From positions 365,244 to 429,243 of the forward strand of contig NZ_FNUJ01000009.1 in NCBI RefSeq assembly GCF_900107925.1: 64,000 nt of DNA. Direction: 5' to 3'. Position 1 is the first letter of the stretch. Each line of letters opens with the position of its first letter. The DNA is from Amycolatopsis pretoriensis. GTDB lineage: Bacteria; Actinomycetota; Actinomycetes; Mycobacteriales; Pseudonocardiaceae. Shown one piece after another: positions 23,715 to 32,576 of the stretch. Position numbers and translations under genes: made by a program. The notes below the pieces were generated by a model. The model made no database searches. It saw only the letters and a program-made list of their open reading frames with translations, and was not told the DNA's origin.

Positions 23715-25113
23715 CGCGCTCCTCGGTGAAGTCCGCCATCGCCGACGCCGGGCCCTCGCGGCCGACTCCGGAGTCCTTCACCCCGCCGTACGGCATCTGA
23801 TCGGCTCGGAAGCTCGGGACGTCACCGACCAGCACGCCACCCACCTTCAACGCCGCCGACACCTCGAACGCCGTCGGCAGGTCGCGGGTGAACACGCCCG
23901 CCTGCAGCCCGAAGCGCGACGCGTTGATCCGCGCCACCCCGTCGGCCACCGAGGACACCCGGACCAGCGAGACCACCGGCCCGAACACCTCCTCGGCCAT
24001 CACCGACGCGTCCTCCGGGACGTCCGCCAGCACCGTCGGCTCCACGGTGGCTCCCGAGCGCCCGCCGCCGGTCAGCAAGCGAGCGCCTGCCGAAACCGCG
24101 TCGGACACCCAGGATTCCACGCGCTCGGCGGCCGCCGAATTGATCAGCGGGCCGACGTCCACACCCTCGGCCCGCGGGTCGCCGGTGCGTAAGGACGCGA
24201 CCTGCTCGACGACCTTCGAAGCCACAGCGTCGTACACATCCGAGTGCACGTAGACCCGCTGCACCGAGATGCACGACTGCCCCGCCTGGTACATCGCGAA
24301 CGTCGCGATCCGCTGCGCCGCGAAGTCGAGATCTGGCCAATCCGGACAGACGAGCACCGCGCCGTTGCCGCCCAGCTCCAGCGCCACGTGCTTGCGCGGC
24401 ACGCGGTCGCGGATCGCCCAGCCGACCGGGACCGAGCCGGTGAACGACACCACCGGCAGCCTCGGGTCCTCGACCAGCCGCGACGACGTCTCGTTGTCCA
24501 CCGGCAGGATCGACCACGAGCCGGCCGGGAGGTCCGTCTCGGCCAGGATTTCGCCCAGCAGCAACGCTGTCAGCGGCGTCGCCGGCGCCGGCTTCAGCAC
24601 GATCGGCGCGCCCACCGCGATCGCCGGCGCCACCTTGTGGGCCACCAGGTTCAGCGGGAAGTTGAACGGCGTGATGCCCAGCACCGGGCCCCGCGGGACG
24701 CGCCGGACCAACGCGAGCCGGCCCGTGCCGCCCGGGTCGGTGTCGAGGCGCTGCAGCTCGCCCGAGAACCGGCGGGCCTCCTCGGCGGCCCAGCGGAACG
24801 TCGACACCGCGCGCCCGACCTCGCCGCGGGCCCACTTCAGCGGCTTGCCGGACTCGGCCGTGATCAGCTGGGCGATCTCCTCGGACCGCTCACCCAACGC
24901 CCGGGACACGTGGTCCAGCGCGCCGGCACGGACGTGCGCGGGCAGCGTCGCGAACTCGTCGGCGACGTCGTGCGCGGCCTGCACCGCGGCCTCGACGTCC
25001 GAAGTGGACGGCACGAAGTGCGACCCGGCCGTCGAGCCGTCGAAGGAGTGGCGGACGTCGGCCGAAGAACCGCCGGTCACCGGCTTCCCGGCGACCCAGA
25101 AGGGGAAAGTCAT
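23686..25113 (-). CDS. NAD(P)-dependent aldehyde dehydrogenase, succinate-semialdehyde type by context
   Basis: A 475-residue aldehyde dehydrogenase superfamily member. Seen: the cofactor/active-site strand ITPFNFPLNLVAHK, KPAPATPL, FTGSVPVGW, the general-base glutamate in ALELGGNGAV and the nucleophile cysteine in AGQSCISVQRV. The ATG overlaps the GabT stop by 4 bp, so the two are one operon. That pairing suggests oxidation of succinate semialdehyde from GABA, though several aldehydes are possible for this subfamily. Confidence 0.88.
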   Translation of the reverse strand: MTFPFWVAGKPVTGGSSADVRHSFDGSTAGSHFVPSTSDVEAAVQAAHDVADEFATLPAHVRAGALDHVSRALGERSEEIAQLITAESGKPLKWARGEVGRAVSTFRWAAEEARRFSGELQRLDTDPGGTGRLALVRRVPRGPVLGITPFNFPLNLVAHKVAPAIAVGAPIVLKPAPATPLTALLLGEILAETDLPAGSWSILPVDNETSSRLVEDPRLPVVSFTGSVPVGWAIRDRVPRKHVALELGGNGAVLVCPDWPDLDFAAQRIATFAMYQAGQSCISVQRVYVHSDVYDAVASKVVEQVASLRTGDPRAEGVDVGPLINSAAAERVESWVSDAVSAGARLLTGGGRSGATVEPTVLADVPEDASVMAEEVFGPVVSLVRVSSVADGVARINASRFGLQAGVFTRDLPTAFEVSAALKVGGVLVGDVPSFRADQMPYGGVKDSGVGREGPASAMADFTEERVTVLTGLTL

Positions 25114-26465
25114 GCGCGAGCCTCCGTGCGGACAGCGTGCTCGAGGACCGAGAGGCCCTCGTCGAGCAGGTCGTTGGACAGGGACAGCGGCGGCAGCAGC
25201 CGGACGACGTTGCCGTAGGTGCCGCAGGTCAGCACCACCACGCCGGCCCGGTGGCAGGCCGCCGCGACGCGTTTGGTCAGGTCGGCGTCCGGTTCCGAAG
25301 AACCGGGCTTCACGAACTCCGCGGCCAGCATCGCGCCGCGCCCGCGGACGTCACCGATCACACCGGTTTCGGTGGCCAGCGCACGCAACCGCGGCAGCAC
25401 AACGCCTTCGATGCGCTTGGCCGACGCGGCCAGGTCCTCGTTCTTCATGGTCTCGATCGACCCCAAAGCGGCGGCGCACGCGATCGGGTTGCCGCCGTAC
25501 GTGCCGCCGAGCCCGCCGGGGCCGACAGCATCGAGAAGGGCAGCGCGGCCGGTGACCGCCGACAGCGGGAGGCCGCCCGCGATGCCCTTGGCCGTCGCGA
25601 TCAGGTCCGGGACCACGTCCTCGTCGGTGGACGCGAACCAGGAACCGGTGCGGCAGAAGCCCGTCTGGACCTCGTCGGCGACGAACACGACGCCGTTTTC
25701 GCGGCACCACGCGGAAATCGCGGGCAGGAAGCCGCGCGCGGGCTCGATGAACCCGCCTTCGCCCTGGATCGGCTCCAGGACGACCGCGGCCACCTGGTCG
25801 CCGCCGATCTGCTTCTCGATCCGGTCGATCGCCAGCGCGGCCGCTTCGGGGCCGGACAGGCCGTCGCGGTACGGGTACGAGCCCGGCACGCGGTAGACCT
25901 CGGGCGCGAACGGGCCGAACCCGTGCTTGTAGGGCACCGACTTCGCGGTCATGCCCATCGTCAGGTTGGTGCGGCCGTGGTAGGCGTGGTCGAACACGAC
26001 GACGGCCTGGCGTCCGGTCGCCGTGCGCGCGATCTTCACGGCGTTCTCGACGGCTTCGGCGCCGGAGTTGAACAGGACCGACTTCTTCGCGTGGTCGCCC
26101 GGCGTCAGCTCGGCCAGCGCCTCGCAGACCTCGACGTACCCCTCGTACGGCGTGACCATGAAACAGGTGTGGGTGAACCAGCACGCCTGCTTGCGGACGC
26201 GGTCGACGACCGCCGGCGCCGAGTGCCCGACGTTGGTCACCGCGATGCCGGAGCCGAAGTCGATCAGGACGTTGCCGTCGGCGTCGGTGAGCAGCCCGCC
26301 GCTGGCGGAGGTGACGTAGACGGGCAGCACCGAGCTGACCCCGGCGGCGACGGCGTTCGCGCGGCGCTCCTGCAGCTCGCGCGAGGCGGGGCCGGGGATC
26401 TCGGTGCGCAGCCTGCGCTGCCGGGGCGCCGGGGCCTGCTGCTCGGCGGTGGTGCTTGCGGTCAC
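25110..26465 (-). CDS. gabT: 4-aminobutyrate aminotransferase
   Basis: A 451-residue class III PLP-dependent aminotransferase. It moves the amino group of GABA to 2-oxoglutarate, giving succinate semialdehyde and glutamate. Seen: DFGSGIAVTNVGH, VLFNSGAEAVENAVKIA, YHGRTNLTMGMT, the PLP lysine in ATAKGIAGGLPLSAV, and GGTYGGNPIACAAALG. The length matches actinobacterial GabT. It is coupled to the aldehyde dehydrogenase and divergent from a PucR regulator that probably controls it. Confidence 0.93.
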   Translation of the reverse strand: MTASTTAEQQAPAPRQRRLRTEIPGPASRELQERRANAVAAGVSSVLPVYVTSASGGLLTDADGNVLIDFGSGIAVTNVGHSAPAVVDRVRKQACWFTHTCFMVTPYEGYVEVCEALAELTPGDHAKKSVLFNSGAEAVENAVKIARTATGRQAVVVFDHAYHGRTNLTMGMTAKSVPYKHGFGPFAPEVYRVPGSYPYRDGLSGPEAAALAIDRIEKQIGGDQVAAVVLEPIQGEGGFIEPARGFLPAISAWCRENGVVFVADEVQTGFCRTGSWFASTDEDVVPDLIATAKGIAGGLPLSAVTGRAALLDAVGPGGLGGTYGGNPIACAAALGSIETMKNEDLAASAKRIEGVVLPRLRALATETGVIGDVRGRGAMLAAEFVKPGSSEPDADLTKRVAAACHRAGVVVLTCGTYGNVVRLLPPLSLSNDLLDEGLSVLEHAVRTEARA

Positions 26466-26560
26466 GGCGTGCTCCTGCGGACGGTGGGAGGGTCGTCCCC
26501 AGGATGAGCGGTTACCGGACGGTCGTCAGCTGGACGTTCTGGCTATTTCGAGGCGTATGA

Positions 26561-28009
26561 TTGGCCGTTGTGGCACTCACCCTGGCCGGACTGGCCGCCG
26601 ACCGCCCGCTCGGGCTGCGGGTGCTGACGGGCGACGACCTCCTGGATCGCCCGATCGGGTGGGTCCACCCGACGGAGCTGACCGACCCGCAGGCGTTCCT
26701 CGAAGGCGGCGAGCTGCTGCTCACGACCGGCCTGGCGCTGGACGAGGAGACGTCGCCGTCCTACGTGCGCCGGCTGGTCGACGCGGGAGTGGCGGGGCTC
26801 GGCTTCGGCGTCGGGCTGAGCCACGAGTCCGTGCCGCGCTCGCTCGTGGCGACGGCGGCTGACGTGGGGCTGCCGGTGCTGGAGGTGCCGCGCGAGACGC
26901 CGTTCATCGCGATCACCCGCGCGGTTTCTCGGGCGGTGGCGGCCGACGAGTACGCGACGACGGTCCGGATCGGCCGCGCCCAGCAGGAGCTGACCCGCAC
27001 GGCGGTGGGTCGCAGCGGTCCGTCGGGGGTGCTGCGGAAGCTGGCGAAGCTCGTTGACGGCTGGGTGCTCCTCTTCGACCGGACCACCGTCAGCGAAGCA
27101 GCTCCGGCGAGTGCCCGCGCGTACGGTGCTTCGCTGCGCGAAGAGCTGGAGCGGCTTCGCACGGGCACGCGGGTCGTCGTGCTCGACGAGCAGGAAGTCG
27201 TGCTGCAGACCCTCGACACGAGCGCGCGCCGGGTGCTCGCCGTCGGCGCGGCTCTGGACACGGCGGGGCGGCACATCGTCAACACGGCGGTGTCGGTGCT
27301 TTCCCTGGCGCTGGAACAGGATCGCGCGCAGGCGGCGGCGCGGGAGGCGTTGCGGACCGGGCTGCTGGAACTGCTCATCGGCGGTCAGGCCGAGCTGGCG
27401 CTGCGGGTGCTCGCGGCTTCCGGCGCCGAGGCACCGGCCGCGCCGTGGTCGGTGCTGGTCTTCGCGGGCGCGCCCGCCGCGCGGCGCAGGCTGCTCGGCG
27501 CGCTGGAGAGCGAGCCGGTGTTCGCCGCGCGGCACGGCTCGGCGGTGGTCGCGCTCGGCGCCGCCGACGCCGTGACGGACGCGGCGCTGCGGATCGGCGG
27601 CCTGCACGGGGGAGTGGCCGGCCCGGTGTCCACAACGGACTTCGCGGCCGGGCTGGAGCAGGCGGAACTGGCGTGCCGGGTCGCGGAGGCCGACGGCAAG
27701 GTCCTGGTGTCGGCCGCGGAGCACACGGGCCGCGGCCTGCTGTCGTTGATCGAGCCGACGGTCGCGCAAGCGTTCGCGCGCGGCTTGCTGACCCCGCTGC
27801 GGGACCACGACGAGACGGGCCGCGGCGACTTGGAGACGTCGTTGCGCTGCTGGCTGGAGCACCACGGCCACTGGGACGTGGCGGCCGCGCGGCTGGGCGT
27901 CCACCGGCACACGCTGCGGAACCGGATCCGCAAAGCCGGGGAACTGCTGGGCCGGGACCTCGATTCGCCGGGCGTGCGCGCGGAACTTTGGGTGGCGCTG
28001 CAGGCTTGA
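26561..28009 (+). CDS. PucR/CdaR-family transcriptional regulator
   Basis: A 482-residue regulator with an N-terminal PucR sensory domain (LRVLTGDDLLDRPIGWVHPT), a central GGDEF-like region and a C-terminal PucR helix-turn-helix (WDVAAARLGVHRHTLRNRIR). TTG at 26561 is chosen because GAGG at 26550-26553 sits 7 nt upstream; GTG at 26570 is the alternative. It is divergent from gabT, the usual place for a GABA-responsive PucR activator. Confidence 0.9.
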   Translation: MAVVALTLAGLAADRPLGLRVLTGDDLLDRPIGWVHPTELTDPQAFLEGGELLLTTGLALDEETSPSYVRRLVDAGVAGLGFGVGLSHESVPRSLVATAADVGLPVLEVPRETPFIAITRAVSRAVAADEYATTVRIGRAQQELTRTAVGRSGPSGVLRKLAKLVDGWVLLFDRTTVSEAAPASARAYGASLREELERLRTGTRVVVLDEQEVVLQTLDTSARRVLAVGAALDTAGRHIVNTAVSVLSLALEQDRAQAAAREALRTGLLELLIGGQAELALRVLAASGAEAPAAPWSVLVFAGAPAARRRLLGALESEPVFAARHGSAVVALGAADAVTDAALRIGGLHGGVAGPVSTTDFAAGLEQAELACRVAEADGKVLVSAAEHTGRGLLSLIEPTVAQAFARGLLTPLRDHDETGRGDLETSLRCWLEHHGHWDVAAARLGVHRHTLRNRIRKAGELLGRDLDSPGVRAELWVALQA

Positions 28010-28043
28010 GCAACGCCGGAGCCGCGCCGGGCGTCCACCTCTC

Positions 28044-28421
28044 GTGGCCTACCGACTCGCAGCCGCCGCGGCCGCCGGCGGGCTCGTCCTCGCCGCCGGC
28101 GGGGTCGCCTTCCTGCCGTGGACGGCCAACCACTTCGGGTACGCCCTGCCCGGCGAGCACGGTCTGCCCTACCGCATCCACCACGCCGGTCGCGACTACC
28201 GCAGCTACGTCACCTGCGCCGGAGCCGGCTGGTGCCACGACGAGCCGTACTGCGCGCCCGTGGCCGGCGACTCCCTGACCCCGGTCGACGAGGTCGGCAC
28301 CTGGTTCGGTGCGTCGCACGTCGTCTACACCGCCGAGCGGCCCGACGGCACCCCGATGGGCCTGCTCGTGGAAGCCGGTCCGGGCTGCCTCGTCGGCTAC
28401 ACCTTGATGGGTGGTCCCTAG
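28044..28421 (+). CDS. Small secreted cysteine-containing protein of unknown function
   Basis: A 125-residue protein from GTG at 28044. A hydrophobic N-terminal helix (about 5-24) looks like a signal anchor. The outer part has four cysteines (VTCAGAGWCHDEPYCAP and PGCLVGY), possibly two disulphides. I do not recognise a family. The start is weakly supported (no clear ribosome site). The stop shares CTAG with the convergent cache-domain gene. Confidence 0.6.
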   Translation: MAYRLAAAAAAGGLVLAAGGVAFLPWTANHFGYALPGEHGLPYRIHHAGRDYRSYVTCAGAGWCHDEPYCAPVAGDSLTPVDEVGTWFGASHVVYTAERPDGTPMGLLVEAGPGCLVGYTLMGGP

Positions 28422-29131
28422 CCGGTCACCAGGACGATCTGCGAATCCCCGCAGCGCCGCAAGGACGGGCCCGGTTCCGCGCCCGCCGACCACCACGCCG
28501 GGACGTCGGCCTCCCGCACCAGCGACCCCGTCGGCTGGCGCACGCTGTTGGACACGATCACCCGCCCCTGCGCGTTCAACAACGCAGCCCCGCGACCCAG
28601 CGATCGCAACCGCGGACGCACCGCACGCTCGAATTCGCGCACGTAGACGTCCGCGCCCACGACTCCCGCGAAAGAACCCGCGCGGGACACCGGAATCGTG
28701 AACGTCAGCGTGTACTCGTCGGTGCACAGGTAATCGACGTACGGGCCGTTGATGTGGCGCCGCCCGGTGTCGCGGGGGACCGTGAACCACGACTGGCGCG
28801 TGTAGTCCAGGAAGTTCTCGCTCTCCGGGTCCAGGCTGATGAACAGCTGGGACGGCGGCGAACCCGCGGTCCACCACTCGAAGCCGAACTCGGAATCGGT
28901 CAGCACGCGCGGAGCGCTGACGAACCCCGCGCCGACGACCAGGCCGCCGAGCGCCTCGATGACCTGCGGGCGGATCCGGTGCAGCGCCGCCGCGGACGGG
29001 GCGTCGGCCAGCACCGACTCGGCCGCCGCCAGCAGCGGCTTCAGCCGTTCGAAGACCCCTTCCACCAGCGCCGAAACCTGCTCGACGACCTCGTCGCCGG
29101 CCAGCGTGCGGGTGTCGTTCACGGTGCTCAC
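28418..29131 (-). CDS. Cache-domain sensor-like protein
   Basis: A 237-residue soluble protein with the cache/PAS-like pattern: a helical start, SQLFISLDPESENFLDYTRQ, WFTVPRDTGRRHINGPYVDY, YTLTFTIPVSR and a C-terminal GRGAALLNAQGRVIVSNS. No transmembrane helix or output domain is attached, unlike membrane cache receptors. It is encoded 25 bp downstream of the GntR regulator on the same strand, so the two probably form a unit. It may bind a small amine or amino acid from the neighbouring pathway; this is inference. Confidence 0.78.
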   Translation of the reverse strand: MSTVNDTRTLAGDEVVEQVSALVEGVFERLKPLLAAAESVLADAPSAAALHRIRPQVIEALGGLVVGAGFVSAPRVLTDSEFGFEWWTAGSPPSQLFISLDPESENFLDYTRQSWFTVPRDTGRRHINGPYVDYLCTDEYTLTFTIPVSRAGSFAGVVGADVYVREFERAVRPRLRSLGRGAALLNAQGRVIVSNSVRQPTGSLVREADVPAWWSAGAEPGPSLRRCGDSQIVLVTG

Positions 29132-29156
29132 CTCGATGCGCGGAGTAAGGCGGAGT

Positions 29157-29891
29157 TTAGGGGGTGAGCAAGTCGAGGTGCACGTCCGCGAGGCGGTCGA
29201 GCGCGCCCAGGATGTGTTCCTCGGTCAGCTTGCGGGCCAGTTCGCCGTCCGCGGCCGCGATCGCCGCGGTGATCGCCGTGTGCTCCTCGTGGGCGTGGGA
29301 CCCCGGGTCGAGCGGCAGCCACAGCAGGCCGCCGCGCTCGCTCTGCAGGTGGAGCTCTTCGTGCGTCAACCGCGGTGACTGCGCGGCCGCCGCGATCTCC
29401 AGGTGGAACTGCCGCTCCGCCCGCGTGAAGTCGATGCCGTGTGCCGTGCGGAGGTCGTCGGCCGCCAGCCGGAGCCGCGCGATGTCTTCGGGGGAGCTGC
29501 GTTCGGCCGCGAGCTTGGCGGCGGCCCCGGCGATCGCCAGGTAGTGGTCGCCGACGTCGCGCAGGTCGGACAGCGACACCTCGCGCAGCCGCGAGCGCCA
29601 CGCGTCCGGCGGCGGGTTGGCCGGCGCGCGGACGAAGCTGCCGCCGCTGCGCCCCCGCCGCGTCTCGACCAGCCCCTGCTGCCGCAAGGCCACCAGCGCT
29701 TCCCGGACGGTTACGGTCGAGACGCCGAACTGCGCGCTCAAGTCGGCTTCGCTCGGCAGCTGTTCCTGGTCGGCGAGCAGGCCGAGCGTGATGGCGTCGG
29801 CCAGCCGTGCCGCCACCGCCTCCGCCCGGCCGACCTGGCCGAGCGGCGCGAACATGGCGGACCGCGCGCTGTGCGACATGCCCTTGCGCAT
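29157..29891 (-). CDS. GntR-family (FadR/FCD) transcriptional regulator
   Basis: A 244-residue regulator. ATG at 29891 is preferred over an upstream ATG at 29915 because GAAGGG lies just upstream. The winged helix-turn-helix is at about 25-85 (LPSEADLSAQFGVSTVTVRE, then ALVALRQQGLVETRRG). A helical FCD ligand domain fills the rest. It is divergent from the aminobutyraldehyde dehydrogenase/pot operon with a 6-6-6 inverted repeat between them, so it most likely represses that operon. Confidence 0.9.
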   Translation of the reverse strand: MRKGMSHSARSAMFAPLGQVGRAEAVAARLADAITLGLLADQEQLPSEADLSAQFGVSTVTVREALVALRQQGLVETRRGRSGGSFVRAPANPPPDAWRSRLREVSLSDLRDVGDHYLAIAGAAAKLAAERSSPEDIARLRLAADDLRTAHGIDFTRAERQFHLEIAAAAQSPRLTHEELHLQSERGGLLWLPLDPGSHAHEEHTAITAAIAAADGELARKLTEEHILGALDRLADVHLDLLTP

Positions 29892-29954
29892 CGTGACCCT
29901 TCGCCTCGCCGGCAACCCGTTCGCACCAATCTTGCCTGATCCTCTTGTCCTATT

Positions 29955-29972
29955 ACATATGGACTTATATGT
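29955..29972. promoter_or_regulatory. Putative GntR operator
   Basis: ACATATGGACTTATATGT: perfect 6-bp arms ACATAT/ATATGT around a 6-bp spacer. It is in the 112-bp gap between the divergent GntR gene and the aldehyde dehydrogenase gene, 32 bp before the latter's GTG. Confidence 0.55.
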
Positions 29973-30003
29973 TTTAGCTCCCCGACCGCACCGAGGAGTG
30001 ATC

Positions 30004-31425
30004 GTGCAGGAGCTGAAGCACTACGTCGGCGGCGCGTACGTCGAGTCCAAGTCGGGCCGGACGGCGGAGATCATCGACCCGGTCACCGGGCGCCCCTACT
30101 GCACCGCGCCGATCGCCGGGCCCGAGGACGTCGACAACGCGCTCCAGGTCGCCGCGACCGCGTTCGAGAGCTGGCGCGCGACGACCCCCGCGCAGCGCCA
30201 GCTCGCGCTGCTCAAGCTCGCCGACGCGCTCGAAGCCCGCGCCGAGGAGGTCGTGGCCGTCGAGTCCGCGAACACCGGCAAGCCGATCGCACTGACCATG
30301 GCCGAAGAGATCCCGATGATCCTGGACCAGGTCCGGTTCTTCGCGGGGGCCGCGCGCGTGCTCGAAGGCCGGTCCGCGGGCGAGTACATGGAGGGCCACA
30401 CCTCCTTCGTCCGCCGCGAGCCGGTCGGTGTCTGCGCCCAGGTCACGCCGTGGAACTACCCGCTGCTGATGGCCATCTGGAAGATCGCGCCCGCGCTCGC
30501 CGCCGGCAACACGGTCGTGCTCAAGCCGTCCGACACGACCCCGGCGTCGACGCTGCTGCTCGCCGAGATCGCCGGCGAGTTCTTCCCGCCCGGCGTGTTC
30601 AACGTCGTCTGCGGCAACCGCGACACCGGTCGCGCGCTGGTCGAGCACGACATCCCGGCGATGGTGTCGATCACCGGCTCGGTCCGGGCCGGCATCGAAG
30701 TCGCGCGCAGTGCCGCGAACGACGTCAAGCGCGTGCACCTCGAACTCGGCGGCAAGGCGCCGGTCATCGTCTTCGCCGACGCCGACCTCGAAGCCGCCGC
30801 CGAGGCCATCGCCGTCGCCGGGTACTTCAACGCCGGCCAGGACTGCACGGCCGCCACCCGTGTGCTCGTCGCCGACGAAGTCCACGACACGTTCGTCGCG
30901 GCGCTGTCCCGGCAGGCCGAGGGCACGAAGACCGGCAAGCCGGACGACGAAGACGTCGCCTACGGCCCGCTCAACAACGCGGCCCAGCTGGAGAAGGTGT
31001 CCGGCTTCATCGACCGGCTGCCGGGGCACGCGACCGTCCACTGTGGAGGGCACCGCGCCGGCGACGAGGGTTACTTCTACGAAGCCACCGTCGTCTCCGG
31101 GCTCAAGCAGGACGACGAACTGAGCCAGAACGAGATCTTCGGCCCGGTCATCACCGTCCAGCGGTTCGCCGACGAGGCCGAGGCGCTCAAGTCGGCGAAC
31201 GCCGTGCAGTACGGCCTCGCGTCCTCGGTCTGGACCCGCGACCACCAGCGCGCGATGCGCCTGGCCGCGAAGCTCGACTTCGGCTGCGTCTGGATCAACA
31301 CCCACATCCCCCTGGTCGCCGAGATGCCGCACGGCGGGTTCAAGAAGTCCGGCTACGGCAAGGACCTCTCGCTCTACGGCCTCGAGGACTACACCCGCGT
31401 CAAGCACGTCATGAGCGCACTGTGA
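30004..31425 (+). CDS. Aminobutyraldehyde-type aldehyde dehydrogenase
   Basis: A 473-residue NAD-dependent aldehyde dehydrogenase. GTG at 30004 is chosen over GTG at 29998 because GAGGAG (29993-29998) then has 5-nt spacing. Seen: VTPWNYPLLMAIWKIAPAL, KPSDTTPAST, SITGSVRAG, the catalytic glutamate in HLELGGKAPV, the cysteine in AGQDCTAATRV, and the C-terminal EMPHGGFKKSGYGKDLS typical of gamma-aminobutyraldehyde and betaine aldehyde enzymes. Being first in the polyamine transporter operon supports oxidation of 4-aminobutanal to GABA, feeding GabT. Confidence 0.9.
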   Translation: MQELKHYVGGAYVESKSGRTAEIIDPVTGRPYCTAPIAGPEDVDNALQVAATAFESWRATTPAQRQLALLKLADALEARAEEVVAVESANTGKPIALTMAEEIPMILDQVRFFAGAARVLEGRSAGEYMEGHTSFVRREPVGVCAQVTPWNYPLLMAIWKIAPALAAGNTVVLKPSDTTPASTLLLAEIAGEFFPPGVFNVVCGNRDTGRALVEHDIPAMVSITGSVRAGIEVARSAANDVKRVHLELGGKAPVIVFADADLEAAAEAIAVAGYFNAGQDCTAATRVLVADEVHDTFVAALSRQAEGTKTGKPDDEDVAYGPLNNAAQLEKVSGFIDRLPGHATVHCGGHRAGDEGYFYEATVVSGLKQDDELSQNEIFGPVITVQRFADEAEALKSANAVQYGLASSVWTRDHQRAMRLAAKLDFGCVWINTHIPLVAEMPHGGFKKSGYGKDLSLYGLEDYTRVKHVMSAL

Positions 31426-31433
31426 GGGTCGCG

Positions 31434-32561
31434 ATGCCCAACCAAGCACCGTCGGCGGCGCCGGAGGAGACCACGCCCGCCGAGCCGGCGCGGCCCGCCA
31501 TCCGGCTTTCCGGGCTGCGCAAGCACTTCGGCGACGTCCACGCGGTCGACGGCGTCGACCTCGACATCCCGCCCGGCGAGTTCTTCTCGATGCTCGGCCC
31601 GTCCGGCTCCGGCAAGACGACGGTGCTGCGCATGATCGCCGGCTTCGAGCTGCCCACCGAGGGCACGATCGAGCTCGACGGCCGGGACGTCAGCCGGCTG
31701 GCGCCGTTCGAGCGGGACGTCAACACGGTGTTCCAGGACTACGCGTTGTTCCCGCACATGTCCGTGCAGCAGAACGTCGAGTACGGCCTTCGCGTGAAGC
31801 GCGTCCCGAAGCAGCAATGCCGGGAGCGCGCGCTCGAAGCGTTGAAGACCGTGCGGCTGGAGGACTACGGCTCGCGCAAGCCCGCGCAGCTGTCCGGCGG
31901 GCAGCGCCAGCGCGTCGCGCTCGCCCGCGCGCTGGTCAACCGGCCCAAGGTGCTGCTGCTCGACGAGCCGCTCGGCGCGCTCGACCTCAAGCTGCGCCAG
32001 GCGATGCAGCTGGAGCTCAAGCAGATCCAGCGGGACGTCGGCATCACGTTCGTCTTCGTCACGCACGACCAGGACGAAGCCTTGACCATGAGCGACCGCA
32101 TCGCGGTGTTCAACGACGGGAAGATCGAGCAGGTCGGGACGCCCGAAGAGGTCTACGAACGCCCGGCGAGCGCGTTCGTCGCCGGGTTCGTCGGCACGTC
32201 CAACCTGCTGGGCGGGCGCGGCGCCGAGTCCGTGATCGGCCGGCCGGGGCTGTTCAGCATCCGGCCGGAGAAGATCCGCATCGACGGCGAGCTGTCCGAG
32301 CCCGCCGCCGCGGGCGACACCAGCGCGACCGGCACGGTCACCGACGTCGTCTACGTCGGCGCGACCGTCCGGTACGCCGTCGCCCTCGACGCCGGCGGGC
32401 AGCTTTCGGTCGTCCGGCAGAACGTCGACGACGCGGCTTTCGCCGACGGGCGCGTCCGCCTGAGCTGGCGGAACGAACACAGCTTCCAGGTCAGTGACGT
32501 CCGGGGCTTCGCCCCGGGGCCGGGGGCTCCGCCACCCGGAACCCCCGAAAAGCGTAAGTAG
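31434..32561 (+). CDS. potA: Spermidine/putrescine ABC transporter ATP-binding protein
   Basis: A 375-residue ABC ATPase: Walker A GPSGSGKTT, Q-loop VFQDYALFP, signature LSGGQRQRVALARAL, Walker B VLLLDEPLGALD and H-loop FVTHDQDEALT. The C-terminal TOBE domain (about 275-365) is typical of PotA-type importers. The extra N-terminal ~25 residues are Ala/Pro-rich. It lies 8 nt after the aldehyde dehydrogenase and 15 nt before the binding protein. Confidence 0.92.
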   Translation: MPNQAPSAAPEETTPAEPARPAIRLSGLRKHFGDVHAVDGVDLDIPPGEFFSMLGPSGSGKTTVLRMIAGFELPTEGTIELDGRDVSRLAPFERDVNTVFQDYALFPHMSVQQNVEYGLRVKRVPKQQCRERALEALKTVRLEDYGSRKPAQLSGGQRQRVALARALVNRPKVLLLDEPLGALDLKLRQAMQLELKQIQRDVGITFVFVTHDQDEALTMSDRIAVFNDGKIEQVGTPEEVYERPASAFVAGFVGTSNLLGGRGAESVIGRPGLFSIRPEKIRIDGELSEPAAAGDTSATGTVTDVVYVGATVRYAVALDAGGQLSVVRQNVDDAAFADGRVRLSWRNEHSFQVSDVRGFAPGPGAPPPGTPEKRK

Positions 32562-32576
32562 TCCAGAAGGGTTGCC

